A stretch of 64,000 nucleotides of DNA from Acidobacteriota bacterium (GCA_016871195.1 VFZN01000013.1:1-64000), one strand, 5' to 3'; counted from the stretch's first letter, positions 29,208-38,522 are shown. Program-made: numbers and translations. The notes: generated by a model from the sequence alone, not told the origin.

Positions 29208-30590
29208 CTATTCGGTCCCCGCGGCTGCCGATGCCAGCCGCGTCACCTCCTCCCGAAACTGCTCTCCCCGGTCCGCATAGTCGCGGAACATGTCAAAACT
29301 CGCGCAGGCGGGCGCCAGCAGCACCACCCCGTCGGGCCGAGCCCGTCGCCAGGCCAGCGCCACGGCGTCTGCCAGCGTGTCGGCCTCGTCAACCGGCACG
29401 GTGTCCGCCAGCGCCTCGCGCACCTGCGGCCGCGATTGCCCGATGGCAACGACACCCCGCCCGTGCTGCGCCAGCGGCAGCGCCAGATCGCGCAGGTCGC
29501 CGCCCTTGAACACGCCGCCGACGATGGCAACCACGGCATCAAAACTTTCGATCGACCGTGCGGCGGCCTCGATGTTGGTGGCTTTCGAATCGTTAATGAA
29601 TCGCACGCCCTGGACAGCGCCCACGGGTTCCATCACATGCGGCAGCCCCCGGAAGTGCTCGAGCGCGCGCTGCATCCCCGCAGAGCTCGCGCCCGCCAGG
29701 TGGGCGACGGTGCAGGCGGCCACAACGTTGCCCTGCTGGTGCGCGCCGGGCACCTGCACCATGTGCAGCGGTACCAGTACCTGCGTGGTGCCGTCTGCAG
29801 CCCGATGCCTGATCGCCCCGTCGTGCACAAAGACTGACGTGCCGCCCGACGGCTGCCGTCCATAGCGCACCACCTGCGCATGCGAGACCGTCGCCATCCG
29901 GCACGACGTGTCGCTGTCGGCGTTGATCACGAGCCAGTCGCCGTCGGTCTGGCGTGCCGTGATGCGGGCCTTCGCCTGCCAGTACGCCTCGAACGTGGCA
30001 TGCCGATCGAGATGATCGGGTGACACATTCAGCACGGCAGCAATCCACGGGTGAAACGTGTCGGTCGAATCGAGCTGGAAGCTGCTGGCCTCAACCACGT
30101 GCAGGGTCTCGGGCGTTGACGCATCGACCTGTGCACTGAGCGGCACGCCGATATTGCCGCCGACCAGCACGGGGTGACCGGTGGCCTCGAGCATGTGTCC
30201 GACCAGTGCCGTGGTGGTCGACTTGCCCTTGGTGCCGGTGATGGCAATCAGTCGCCCGCGAATCCAGCGAGCGGCCAGTTCGAGCTCGCCGATGACCGGC
30301 ACGCCTGCGGCACGGGCCGCGGCCAGGGGGGCCAGTGTGGTTGGCACGCCGGGGCTGGTGACAATCAGATCGGCCGACGTGAAGAGGGCCTCGGTGTGCT
30401 GTCCCAGTTCGAGCTGCACCGACGCGACCTGCAGCGCCACCGTATCGGCCTCGGGCAGCGAGGCCCGCGCATCCGTCAGCGTGACGAGCGCCCCGCGACG
30501 CGCCAGCAGCAGCGCGGCGGCGACGCCGCTGCGGGCGGCCCCCACCACCAGCACGCGCTGGCCTGCGACGGAGAACGGTGCGGGCATCAT
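29208..30590 (-). CDS. murD: UDP-N-acetylmuramoylalanine--D-glutamate ligase MurD
   Basis: A 460-residue Mur ligase. An N-terminal Rossmann segment (VLVVGAARSGVAAALLLARRG) precedes the ATP loop ITGTKGKSTTTALVGHM, followed by LNVSPDHLDRHATFEAY and the C-terminal FINDSKATNIEAAARS. It adds D-Glu to UDP-MurNAc-L-Ala. The start overlaps the mraY stop (ATGATG/TGA). It ends 217 bases before ftsW. Confidence 0.95.
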   Translation of the reverse strand: MMPAPFSVAGQRVLVVGAARSGVAAALLLARRGALVTLTDARASLPEADTVALQVASVQLELGQHTEALFTSADLIVTSPGVPTTLAPLAAARAAGVPVIGELELAARWIRGRLIAITGTKGKSTTTALVGHMLEATGHPVLVGGNIGVPLSAQVDASTPETLHVVEASSFQLDSTDTFHPWIAAVLNVSPDHLDRHATFEAYWQAKARITARQTDGDWLVINADSDTSCRMATVSHAQVVRYGRQPSGGTSVFVHDGAIRHRAADGTTQVLVPLHMVQVPGAHQQGNVVAACTVAHLAGASSAGMQRALEHFRGLPHVMEPVGAVQGVRFINDSKATNIEAAARSIESFDAVVAIVGGVFKGGDLRDLALPLAQHGRGVVAIGQSRPQVREALADTVPVDEADTLADAVALAWRRARPDGVVLLAPACASFDMFRDYADRGEQFREEVTRLASAAAGTE

Positions 30591-31672
30591 CGCAGCTTCA
30601 GGCTCGTGAGACTGAACAGCGCGAAGATAATCGCGATGATCAGGAACCGGGTGATGACCTTGGGCTCGGCCCAGCCGATCAGTTCAAAATGATGGTGCAG
30701 CGGCGCCATGCGGAATACCCGCGTGCCACGCAGCTTGAATGAGGTGACCTGGATGATTACCGAGGCGGCTTCCATCACGAATACGCCGCCGACGAACACC
30801 AGCAGGATTTCCTGCTTGATCAGAATGGCCACGATGCCGAGGGCGCCTCCGAGGGCCAGGGACCCTACGTCGCCCATGAAGATCTCGGCCGGATGGGCGT
30901 TGTACCAGAGGAAGCCGAGGCTGGCACCGACGAGTGCGCCGCAGAACACGGTCAGCTCGGCCGCCGGAGCAAAGCGCACCAGCAGCAGGTAGTCGGCAAA
31001 CACCTTGTGCCCGGTCACATATGCCAGCGCCGTAAGTGTGGCTGCCGCCACGGCAAACGTGCTGATAGCCAGTCCGTCGAGGCCGTCGGTCAGGTTGACG
31101 GCGTTGCTCCACGCCACCAGCACGAAGACCGCAAACGGCACATAGAACCATCCCAGATCGGGGATCCACTGCTTGAAGAACGGGAAGATGAGGCGCGTGT
31201 TGTAGAGGTCCTGAGTGGACATCCACATCAGTACCAGGCTCACCGCGAGGCCCGTGACCATCTGCAGGCCCATCTTGTAGCGCGGTGCCAGCCCGCCCGA
31301 AGACCGTCGCGTGATCTTCAGGTAGTCGTCTAGAAATCCGATGCCTCCGAACGCGGCCGTCGTCAGCACGGCCAGCCACACCGGCAGGTTCGTGAGGTCG
31401 GCCCACAGCAGCGTCGGCCCAAGGGCCGCCGCCAGAATCAGCAGGCCCCCCATCGTAGGCGTGCCGGCCTTGGACTGGTGCGACTGCGGCCCCTCCTGGC
31501 GAATGACCTGCCCAATCTGGAAGGTGCGCAGCCGCCTGATCAGCCAGGGCCCCAGCAGCAGACTGATGGCCAGCGCGGTCAGGCTGGCTGCCGCCGTCCG
31601 GAATGTGATGTAGCGTGCCACATTGAGAAACGGCAGCGATGGCACGAGCGGCAGCAGGAGGTGATACAGCAC
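30587..31672 (-). CDS. mraY: phospho-N-acetylmuramoyl-pentapeptide transferase MraY
   Basis: A 361-residue, ten-helix enzyme that makes lipid I. Catalytic and Mg-binding motifs: GFLDDYLKITRR, NAVNLTDGLDGLAIS, FMGDVGSLALGG and the HHHFELIGWAEPKV loop. It begins with the usual MLYHLLLPL. It is separated from murF by 2 bases and overlaps murD by 4. Confidence 0.97.
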   Translation of the reverse strand: MLYHLLLPLVPSLPFLNVARYITFRTAAASLTALAISLLLGPWLIRRLRTFQIGQVIRQEGPQSHQSKAGTPTMGGLLILAAALGPTLLWADLTNLPVWLAVLTTAAFGGIGFLDDYLKITRRSSGGLAPRYKMGLQMVTGLAVSLVLMWMSTQDLYNTRLIFPFFKQWIPDLGWFYVPFAVFVLVAWSNAVNLTDGLDGLAISTFAVAAATLTALAYVTGHKVFADYLLLVRFAPAAELTVFCGALVGASLGFLWYNAHPAEIFMGDVGSLALGGALGIVAILIKQEILLVFVGGVFVMEAASVIIQVTSFKLRGTRVFRMAPLHHHFELIGWAEPKVITRFLIIAIIFALFSLTSLKLR

Positions 31673-31674
31673 CG

Positions 31675-33081
31675 CTAGGCTCCCGTCTCCAGCAGGCGGT
31701 CGACGACCAGATCCGTGCGGGTGCCGCGCGATCCCTTCACCAGCACGAGATCACCGGGCTGCACCAGGGCGGCCACGCGGGAGGCGGCCTCGGCACTGGT
31801 GTCAGCATGCACCCATGCCGATGCGGAAAGTCCGGCAGCGACGGCGGCGTCGCCCAGGACCCGGGCCGGGGCCGGCCCGACCGTGACCAGCAGGCCGACG
31901 CCCGACGCGGCGGCCGCGCGACCGCAGTCGGCATGCAGCGACTCTGAGGGCGCACCAAGCTCGAGCATTTCGCCCAGCACGGCGATGCGGCGGCCAGGGC
32001 AGGCGCTGTGCGACAGCATCTCGAGGGACCGCCGCAGGGCGGAGGGACTCGAGTTGTAGCTGTCGTCGACGACCGTGAGACCCGAGGGCAGCGCATGCAC
32101 CTCACCCCTCCGATGCGCCGGCCTGAGCGTGGCGATGCGTGCCGGCAGTGCAGACAGCGGCACCCCGAAGGCCAGCGCCACCGCAATGGCGCAGAGCACA
32201 TTCGACAGCTGCGCGAGACCCGGAATCTGCACCGTGATGCTGCACGTGCCGCCTGGCGTTTCGACCAGGGCCCGTGTCCCCAGGACACCCAGGTCGCTGA
32301 CGCGGGTGGCCCGCACCTCGGCGCCCGGCGACAGACCGACGGTGATGACACGGCCCGGGAACGCCGCCGTGCGCGTCATCACGCGAGGGTCATCCGCGTT
32401 CGCGACAAAGACCGTGTCGGGCCCGGCCCCTTCGAGAATTTCGGCTTTGGCGTCCGCAATACGCTCGGCACTGCCGAAGTTGCCGATGTGCGCGTCACCC
32501 ACGTTGGTCCACACACACACATCCGGCTCGGCGATACCGACCAGTGTGCGGATTTCCCCGGCGTGATTCATGCCGAGTTCCATCACGGCGACGTCGGCGC
32601 CATGCCGAAGCGCGAGCAGCGACAGCGGCAGCCCGATGTGATTGTTCAGGTTGCCCTGGTTTTTCACGACGGCATGGTGGCCGTCGAGCAGCGCGGCGAT
32701 CGCTTCCTTCGTGCTGGTCTTGCCGGCGCTGCCAGTGATGGCGACCACGCGCGCCCCCGAGTGCCTCCGCACCGCACGTCCCAGCCGCTGCAGGGCACGC
32801 ACCGTATCGTCCACCAGTACCACGGTGGTCCGGGACGCCAGCCGCTCGGCCACGTCGGGCCGGCTGACCACGACCAGCGAGGCACCGGCCGCGATGGCCG
32901 CGTCGGCAAACTCGTGTCCATCACGAGCAGCGACGATGGCCAGGAACGCGCTGCCCGGCTGCAGCTGTCGCGAGTCGTAGGCCCAGCTGTCGGGCACGGT
33001 GTCGGCCGACCCGCCGACCAGGGTCCCGTCCATCCAGATGGCGGCCTGTCCGGCGGTGAGTGTCAGGGCATGGCCGGTCAC
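31675..33081 (-). CDS. murF: UDP-MurNAc-tripeptide--D-alanyl-D-alanine ligase MurF
   Basis: A 468-residue Mur ligase. ATP loop AITGSAGKTSTKEAIAALL, then GNLNNHIGLPLSLL, MELGMNHAGEI and VVDDSYNSSPSALRRSLE. It adds D-Ala-D-Ala to the tripeptide. The ATG overlaps the murE stop by 4 bases. No ddl gene lies in the window to supply the dipeptide. Confidence 0.95.
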   Translation of the reverse strand: MTGHALTLTAGQAAIWMDGTLVGGSADTVPDSWAYDSRQLQPGSAFLAIVAARDGHEFADAAIAAGASLVVVSRPDVAERLASRTTVVLVDDTVRALQRLGRAVRRHSGARVVAITGSAGKTSTKEAIAALLDGHHAVVKNQGNLNNHIGLPLSLLALRHGADVAVMELGMNHAGEIRTLVGIAEPDVCVWTNVGDAHIGNFGSAERIADAKAEILEGAGPDTVFVANADDPRVMTRTAAFPGRVITVGLSPGAEVRATRVSDLGVLGTRALVETPGGTCSITVQIPGLAQLSNVLCAIAVALAFGVPLSALPARIATLRPAHRRGEVHALPSGLTVVDDSYNSSPSALRRSLEMLSHSACPGRRIAVLGEMLELGAPSESLHADCGRAAAASGVGLLVTVGPAPARVLGDAAVAAGLSASAWVHADTSAEAASRVAALVQPGDLVLVKGSRGTRTDLVVDRLLETGA

Positions 33082-34586
33082 ACGGCACGTCCCTTCCGGG
33101 CCCGGCGCGACGCCAGGGCCGCGCGCGACTCCGCCACATCGTCAAATGGCAGCACCTCGGCGCCGATGTGCTGGGTCTTCTCGTGTCCCTTGCCAGCGAC
33201 CAGCACCAGGTCACCGGCCGTCGCCATGCGAACCGCGCGCGCGATGGCGGCCGCCCGATCTTCGATCGCCGTCACCTCCGAGTGCCGCTGCCCCTTTGCA
33301 TCAGGGGTGATTCCGCGCCTGATGTCCTCGATGATGCGGCCTGGTTCCTCGCTGCGCGGGTTGTCGGACGTGATGATGACGACGTCGCTCAGACGGGTGG
33401 CCACCATGCCCATCAGCGGTCGCTTGGTCCGGTCGCGATCGCCACCGCACCCGAACACCGTCAGCAATCGCTGCGAGGCGAGCGGACGCGCCGTCTCAAG
33501 CAGGTTACGCAGCGCATCATCGGTGTGTGCGTAGTCGACCACGACCGTGATGTCATCCTCCGGGGACGACACCACCTCAAAGCGACCAGGCACGCCCGGC
33601 AGCGAGGCGATGCCGCGTGCAATGGCCTCAGGGGAAATGCCGAGTGCGACAGCGGTCGCCGTGGCGGCGAGGATGTTGTACACATTCGGTCGCCCCACGA
33701 GGGACGACTGCACATAGATGGCGCCAACCGGCGTCTGCAGCGTGCACCGCAACCCCGTCAGCGACATGGCCAGATCGGTGGGCATCACGTCGGCTGCCTG
33801 CGTGATGCCGTAGGTAACATGCCGGGGACACGCGGCCATCAGCTGTGACCCGCGCGGGTCATCCATGTTGATGACGCCCGGCGCCTCAGCGTCAAGCATC
33901 TCGAACAGGCGTCGCTTGGCCGCGAAGTACGCTTCCATATCGCCGTGGAAGTCGAGATGATCACGCGTCAGGTTGGTGAACACGCCCGCCGCGAACCGCA
34001 TGCCGTCGACGCGCCGCAGCGCCAGCGCATGCGACGACACTTCCATCACCGCCGACCGGCAGCCGTAGTCGATCATCTCGGCCAGCAGCGCCTGCACGTC
34101 TGTCGACTCGGGCGTCGTGCGCGCGGCCCCGCGCTCCTCACGCCCGATTCGGTATGAGACGGTACCGAGCAGGCCGGCCGTCATTCCCGCCGCATCGAGA
34201 ATCGACGCCAGCAGGTAGCCGGTCGTGGTCTTGCCATTTGTGCCGGTGACGCCGATGACCGGCATGCGTCGGCTGGGCGAGTCGTAAAACCGATCGGCCA
34301 AGAGGGCAATCGCCAGCCGCGCATCGCCTGTGGGAATCCACGCGTGGCTGAAGCCCTCGGGACACGGCGCCTCGGACACGACGGCGATCGCCCCGCGCGC
34401 CACCGCCTGCGGCACATAGCGCGTGCCGTCGTCCTTCAGTCCCTGCAGGGCGACGAACACGGCGCCTGCCTGCACCTGCCTCGAGTCGTAGGCAATCTGC
34501 GTCACGCGCGTCTCACCGCCGTGGGGCCCCAGCGCCGCTACTGCGGTCCCGGCCGGCACGACGCCGATGACGTCAGACAGTGTCAT
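33078..34586 (-). CDS. murE: UDP-MurNAc-dipeptide--meso-diaminopimelate ligase MurE
   Basis: A 502-residue Mur ligase. ATP loop GVTGTNGKTTTGYLLASIL, and NLTRDHLDFHGDMEAYFAAKRRLF holding the carbamylated-lysine segment. The specificity loop reads TSDNPRSEEP; DNPR is the signature for meso-diaminopimelate rather than lysine. The stem peptide should thus be of the Gram-negative type. The start overlaps the ftsI stop by 4 bases. Confidence 0.96.
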   Translation of the reverse strand: MTLSDVIGVVPAGTAVAALGPHGGETRVTQIAYDSRQVQAGAVFVALQGLKDDGTRYVPQAVARGAIAVVSEAPCPEGFSHAWIPTGDARLAIALLADRFYDSPSRRMPVIGVTGTNGKTTTGYLLASILDAAGMTAGLLGTVSYRIGREERGAARTTPESTDVQALLAEMIDYGCRSAVMEVSSHALALRRVDGMRFAAGVFTNLTRDHLDFHGDMEAYFAAKRRLFEMLDAEAPGVINMDDPRGSQLMAACPRHVTYGITQAADVMPTDLAMSLTGLRCTLQTPVGAIYVQSSLVGRPNVYNILAATATAVALGISPEAIARGIASLPGVPGRFEVVSSPEDDITVVVDYAHTDDALRNLLETARPLASQRLLTVFGCGGDRDRTKRPLMGMVATRLSDVVIITSDNPRSEEPGRIIEDIRRGITPDAKGQRHSEVTAIEDRAAAIARAVRMATAGDLVLVAGKGHEKTQHIGAEVLPFDDVAESRAALASRRARKGRAV

Positions 34587-36589
34587 GGCCGCACCACTCC
34601 CGGCACCAGGGCCTGGGGTGGCACACGTACCAGCGTCAGCGTCGCGAGCCCGCCTAGTTCAATGGGACTGCCGGCGGCAGGCGTCTGGTCGACCACCAGG
34701 CCCTGGCCACTGATCCGCGGCGTCAGGCCGAGCCGCACCAGTTCGTGCACCGCCTCGCGGGCCCCGAAGCCAGTCAGGTCTGGGACCGTGCTGTCGGTGG
34801 ACTGCACCGCGGCCGTCTGAATAATCTCGGGCGTGGTGGAGGTCATGCGCGCCGCCGCGTGCCGCGTCACCACGACCGGCGGGGCCGCATCGATGTTGGG
34901 CGCCACGCCCAGGTGACGCAGTGCGGCTGTCGCCACGCGCTGGAAGACCGGTGCCGCGATGATGCCGCCTGTGTCACCACCGACGCGCGGCGAATCGATC
35001 ATCACAATCATCGCCAGCACAGGATTGCGCGACGGCACAAAACCGGCGAACGACACGTTCTGCTGCGACGCCGAGTAGCGGCCACCCACCAGCTTGTCGG
35101 CGGTGCCGGTCTTGCCCGCCACGGTGTACCCCGCCACCTTTGCACGGGTCGCCGTACCGCGTTCGACAACGGCTTCCATGATGGCCGTCATGGTGGCGGC
35201 AGTCTTTTCGGAAATCACCCGGCGCTTCGCGGTCGGGGCCGTCACCGTGCGTACGCCGTCCAGCGTGATGGCCCGCACGAGGCGGGGCTCGTACAGGGTG
35301 CCTCCGTTGGCAACCACCGATGCCGCAGTCACCACCTGCAAGGGTGTCACGCCCACCTGGTAGCCCATCGACACTGAGGCCAGGGCACTTGGATCGAGCT
35401 GGCGATACACAATGCCACCGCTCTCGCCCGCAAAGTCGCGAGACGCAGGCCGCCCGAAGCCGAATGCCCGCACATACTCGAGCATGCGTTCGGCACCGAC
35501 ACGCGCGCCCACCTTGATGGCTCCGACATTGCTCGACTTCACGATGACATCGGTGAACGACAGGGGCCCGTAGCGATGCATGTCATCGATCACGCGGCTG
35601 CCGAAGCGAATCATCCCCGCGCTGACATCAATCACATCATCGGGGGTATAGAGGGCATGCTCGATGGCCGCTGAGGCGGTGACGAGCTTGAAGGTCGAAC
35701 CCGGTTCGTAGATGTCCTGCGTCGATCGGTTACGCCGTGCATCGGCAGAAGCCGTGCCGTAGACATTCGGATTGAACGTGGGCCAGTTGGCCATGGCGAG
35801 AATCTCGCCCGTGTGCGGATCGAGGGCCACGAGACTGCCGCCATCGGCACGGTGGGCCTCGACGGCGGCCTTCAGCTCTCGTTCCGCGATGTACTGCAGC
35901 TGCGCATCGACCGTCAGTTCAACCGATGCCCCGGCCGTGGGGACCCGTTCGATGCGGCTGAACACGTTATGGCGCGCATCCTCGAGCGCCAGCAGCGTAC
36001 CCTCACGGCCACGGACGACGCCGTCGAGCGTCGCCTCGACGCCGGCCAGCCCCTTGTTGTCGAGCCCGGTGTAGCCCAGCACGTGCGCGGCCAGCTCGCG
36101 GTGCGGATAGACCCGCCGCGTTTCCTTCGTGAATCCGACACCGGGCAGTGCCAGCGCGGCGATCTGCTGGGCCTCAACCGGGCTGACGCGGCGGCGCACG
36201 TAGACGAAGTCGCGCTTCTGCCGCAGGCGGGCTTCAATGTCCTCCCGGCCGCGCCGATCGCACGACGGCAGTGCCCGGCACAGGGCCTGCGCGGCCAGGG
36301 CCGGGTCACCGACGCGGTTGGGGACCGCGTAGATGCTGTCGGCATCAACACTGGATGCGAGCACACGACCGCTGCGGTCGGCGATTTCCCCCCGGTTCGC
36401 CGGGGTCTGCACGGTCCGTCGCCCCTGCGCGGCCACGCGCGCGGACAGGGCGTCGTAGCTAATCACCTGCAGGAACACCAGCCGCACCACAATGGCCACC
36501 GTCCACAGCGCGAACACACCGGCCATGACGAGCAGCCGCGAACGCAGCGCGGTGCGGGGCGGCGGGGCGGTGGGTGACGGCGCAGGCAT
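34583..36589 (-). CDS. ftsI: septal penicillin-binding protein FtsI (PBP3) with a C-terminal PASTA domain
   Basis: A 668-residue class B PBP. One membrane anchor (about 18-42) precedes the pedestal domain (NRGEIADRSGRVLA). The transpeptidase motifs are complete: S298-T-F-K301 in YEPGSTFK, S352-S-N354 and K493-T-G in AGKTGTADK. A PASTA-like domain follows at about 600-668 (TVPDLTGFGAREAVHELVRLG). It crosslinks septal peptidoglycan with FtsW. The C-terminal PASTA is usual in Spo-VD or Gram-positive types and also seen in Acidobacteriota. It lies 25 bases after ftsL. Confidence 0.95.
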   Translation of the reverse strand: MPAPSPTAPPPRTALRSRLLVMAGVFALWTVAIVVRLVFLQVISYDALSARVAAQGRRTVQTPANRGEIADRSGRVLASSVDADSIYAVPNRVGDPALAAQALCRALPSCDRRGREDIEARLRQKRDFVYVRRRVSPVEAQQIAALALPGVGFTKETRRVYPHRELAAHVLGYTGLDNKGLAGVEATLDGVVRGREGTLLALEDARHNVFSRIERVPTAGASVELTVDAQLQYIAERELKAAVEAHRADGGSLVALDPHTGEILAMANWPTFNPNVYGTASADARRNRSTQDIYEPGSTFKLVTASAAIEHALYTPDDVIDVSAGMIRFGSRVIDDMHRYGPLSFTDVIVKSSNVGAIKVGARVGAERMLEYVRAFGFGRPASRDFAGESGGIVYRQLDPSALASVSMGYQVGVTPLQVVTAASVVANGGTLYEPRLVRAITLDGVRTVTAPTAKRRVISEKTAATMTAIMEAVVERGTATRAKVAGYTVAGKTGTADKLVGGRYSASQQNVSFAGFVPSRNPVLAMIVMIDSPRVGGDTGGIIAAPVFQRVATAALRHLGVAPNIDAAPPVVVTRHAAARMTSTTPEIIQTAAVQSTDSTVPDLTGFGAREAVHELVRLGLTPRISGQGLVVDQTPAAGSPIELGGLATLTLVRVPPQALVPGVVRP

Positions 36590-36614
36590 GGCGTACGTGT
36601 TCCGAGGCGACGGG

Positions 36615-37016
36615 TCAGCGGACGGCGACGACCGACGGCGCCGGTGTGGGGGCTGGGGGAACGGTTTCGATTACGAGCGTCTGCCCAGGACCAGGCGTGA
36701 CCATCTCGAGCTGCTGGGTCGCGAGGCGTTCGATGCGCTGCGGCGATTGCAGGGCTTCCAGTTCCGCGCGCAGGTGACGTCCGGTCTCGGCCTCGCGTGC
36801 CCGCTCGTTCTGCAGCGTGTTGAAGTCATAGCCCAGCTGGATGATTTCGAAGCGCTGCCGCATCGTGAACAGGACCGCCCCGCCCACCAGCACGGCGACC
36901 CCCAACCACTTCCAGAGCTCGCGATGCCATCCCGTGTCGACCTCGCGCACGACGGGGTTGTTGCGCACGTCCCGGTGAATCTCGTATGCCTGCGCTCGTT
37001 CGTCGTGCATGCTCAT
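36615..37016 (-). CDS. ftsL: cell division protein FtsL
   Basis: A 133-residue bitopic protein. A charged cytoplasmic N-terminus is followed by one membrane helix (LWKWLGVAVLVGGAVLFTM, about 34-52) and a leucine-zipper-like coiled coil (to about 100). It ends in a Pro/Thr/Val-rich tail. Sequence conservation is low, as usual for FtsL; identity rests on size, topology and its place between rsmH and ftsI. The ATG overlaps the rsmH stop as ATGA. Confidence 0.85.
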   Translation of the reverse strand: MSMHDERAQAYEIHRDVRNNPVVREVDTGWHRELWKWLGVAVLVGGAVLFTMRQRFEIIQLGYDFNTLQNERAREAETGRHLRAELEALQSPQRIERLATQQLEMVTPGPGQTLVIETVPPAPTPAPSVVAVR

Positions 37017-37933
37017 GCCCCCATCCGTTCCAGCACCCGCAGCTTCGCGCTCCGCGCCCGAGGATTGGCCGCCACCTCGGCCTCTCCCGCCTCAATCGGC
37101 CGCCGTGTCAGGACGCGGACCGCAGGGGTATCGCCCTGCGTCAGCGCCCGAAAGGCGTGCTTGACCATCCGGTCTTCCAGCGAGTGGAAGCTGATGATGG
37201 CCAGCCGTCCACCCGTGCGTCCCGACCCGTCAGGCACCTGCAGCCGCGGCCACATGCGCCCGATCACCTGCTCAAGCGCACCCAGCTCGTCGTTGAGCCA
37301 GATGCGCAGGGCCTGAAACGTGCGCGTGGACGGATCGATCCGCTGCCACGGCCCACCCACGGCCCGCCGCGCCACGGCGGCCAGCTGCCCGGTCGTCGCG
37401 AGCACGCCCTGCCGTCGTGCGTGGACGATCGCCCGCGCCACCCGCCGTGACTTCCGCTCGTCGCCGTAGCGGTAAATCACGTCGGCCAGCGTCTGCTCGT
37501 CCACGTCGTCCAGTCGCTCGGCCAGCGTCGGCCCCTGCGACTGGTCCATCCGCATGTCGAGCGGCTCATCGCGGCGGAAGCTGAACCCGCGCCCCGCCTC
37601 GTCGAGCTGCATCGACGACACTCCGAGGTCAAGCAGCACCCCGGCCACTGACGCCACCCCCTGCGCGTCGAGCACCGACGGCAGGTCGCGGTAGTCGGCA
37701 TGCACCAGCGCGACGCGGTCCCCGAAGCGCGCCAGCGTCTCTCGCGCCAGCGCCAGGGCCCGCAGGTCGCGGTCCACACCAATCAGCCGGTCGGCTCCGC
37801 CGTCCAGCAGACGTTCGGCGTGGCCACCGCGCCCCACCGTGCCATCAACGAACACGCCCCCGCGCTCTGGCGCGAGGGCGGCCTGCACCTCGTCGAGCAG
37901 GACAGACACATGGGGGGCCTCGAGGCTGGTCAC
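37013..37933 (-). CDS. rsmH: 16S rRNA (cytosine-1402-N4)-methyltransferase RsmH
   Basis: A 306-residue SAM methyltransferase (MraW). Motifs: HVSVLLDEVQAALAPERGG, the SAM loop VDGTVGRGGHAERLL, GVLLDLGVSSMQLDEAGRGFSF and LAIISFHSLEDRMVK. It methylates 16S rRNA C1402. The GTG start directly follows the mraZ stop with no gap. Confidence 0.95.
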   Translation of the reverse strand: MTSLEAPHVSVLLDEVQAALAPERGGVFVDGTVGRGGHAERLLDGGADRLIGVDRDLRALALARETLARFGDRVALVHADYRDLPSVLDAQGVASVAGVLLDLGVSSMQLDEAGRGFSFRRDEPLDMRMDQSQGPTLAERLDDVDEQTLADVIYRYGDERKSRRVARAIVHARRQGVLATTGQLAAVARRAVGGPWQRIDPSTRTFQALRIWLNDELGALEQVIGRMWPRLQVPDGSGRTGGRLAIISFHSLEDRMVKHAFRALTQGDTPAVRVLTRRPIEAGEAEVAANPRARSAKLRVLERMGA

Positions 37934-38374
37934 CTAAATGCCAAAACCCGCCAGCGCCGCCGCATCGTCATCGGTGAACGGTTCGCGGATGAGGCGCGCC
38001 ACGAACCGTTCGTGATTCCAGACCTCCAGATAGTTCTGCTGCCCCAGTACGTCGACCTCTCCCGCCATCTGCGCGCTTTCGCGCAAACGGGCGGGAATGA
38101 GCACACGCCCCTGGTCGTCGAGGTCAGCCACCTGACCAAAGAAGTTGATGCGATCGAGAAATTTCTGCCGCGCCGGATGCGTGGACGGCATCTGCGCCAG
38201 CCGGCGTTCGATCTCGAGCCACACCGGCATCGGATAGACACGCACCGACTCGCCTGTGAGACTCGTGACAAACAGATCGCGACCGTGCGCCTCCTGCATG
38301 GCGACGCGAAAGCCGTTCGGGACTTTCAGGCGTCCCTTGTCGTCGATTTTGGCCGGTGAGTTGCCCCGAAGCAC
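37934..38374 (-). CDS. mraZ: MraZ, transcriptional regulator of the dcw cluster
   Basis: A 146-residue protein with two SpoVT/AbrB-like repeats: the first has AKIDDKGRLKVPNGFR, the second DLDDQGRVLIPARLRESA. MraZ binds tandem repeats before its own gene and represses or tunes the dcw operon. Three GTGGA boxes with a 10-base period lie just upstream (38384-38408), the last overlapping the Shine-Dalgarno GGAG (38383-38386), which is 8 bases from the GTG start. Confidence 0.95.
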   Translation of the reverse strand: MLRGNSPAKIDDKGRLKVPNGFRVAMQEAHGRDLFVTSLTGESVRVYPMPVWLEIERRLAQMPSTHPARQKFLDRINFFGQVADLDDQGRVLIPARLRESAQMAGEVDVLGQQNYLEVWNHERFVARLIREPFTDDDAAALAGFGI

Positions 38375-38383
38375 GTCAGTTAC

Positions 38384-38408
38384 TCCACTTCACTCCACAA
38401 TTTTCCAC
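38384..38408 (-). promoter_or_regulatory. MraZ operator: three GTGGA boxes at 10-bp period
   Basis: On the minus strand GTGGA occurs at 38404-38408, 38394-38398 and 38384-38388, so 5-base boxes are separated by exactly 5 bases. This is the arrangement known for MraZ (three TGGGN-type repeats with 5-base spacers), with TGGA in place of TGGG. The boxes cover the predicted transcription start and the ribosome-binding site. Confidence 0.8.
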
Positions 38409-38412
38409 ACGC

Positions 38413-38441
38413 ATCGTAGGTGAGGGCCGGGGTGATGTCAA
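38413..38441 (-). promoter_or_regulatory. sigma-70 promoter of the dcw cluster
   Basis: A perfect -35 TTGACA (38436-38441), a 17-base spacer and -10 TACGAT (38413-38418) read toward mraZ. Transcription should start near 38406, inside the first MraZ box. Confidence 0.8.
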
Positions 38442-38470
38442 TTGAGAACGGGCGGCGGAAGTCGTGTAAT
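38442..38470 (+). promoter_or_regulatory. divergent sigma-70 promoter of the glycan locus
   Basis: TTGAGA (38442-38447), a 17-base spacer and TGTAAT (38465-38470) read toward the GT4 gene, each box matching consensus at 5 of 6. The -35 directly abuts the -35 of the dcw promoter, so the two polymerases cannot bind freely at the same time. Confidence 0.7.
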
Positions 38471-38522
38471 TTCTTACAGTTACGTCTTTGTTTCGCCTTG
38501 AGGCGTGCAGCCGCGTGCTAGC

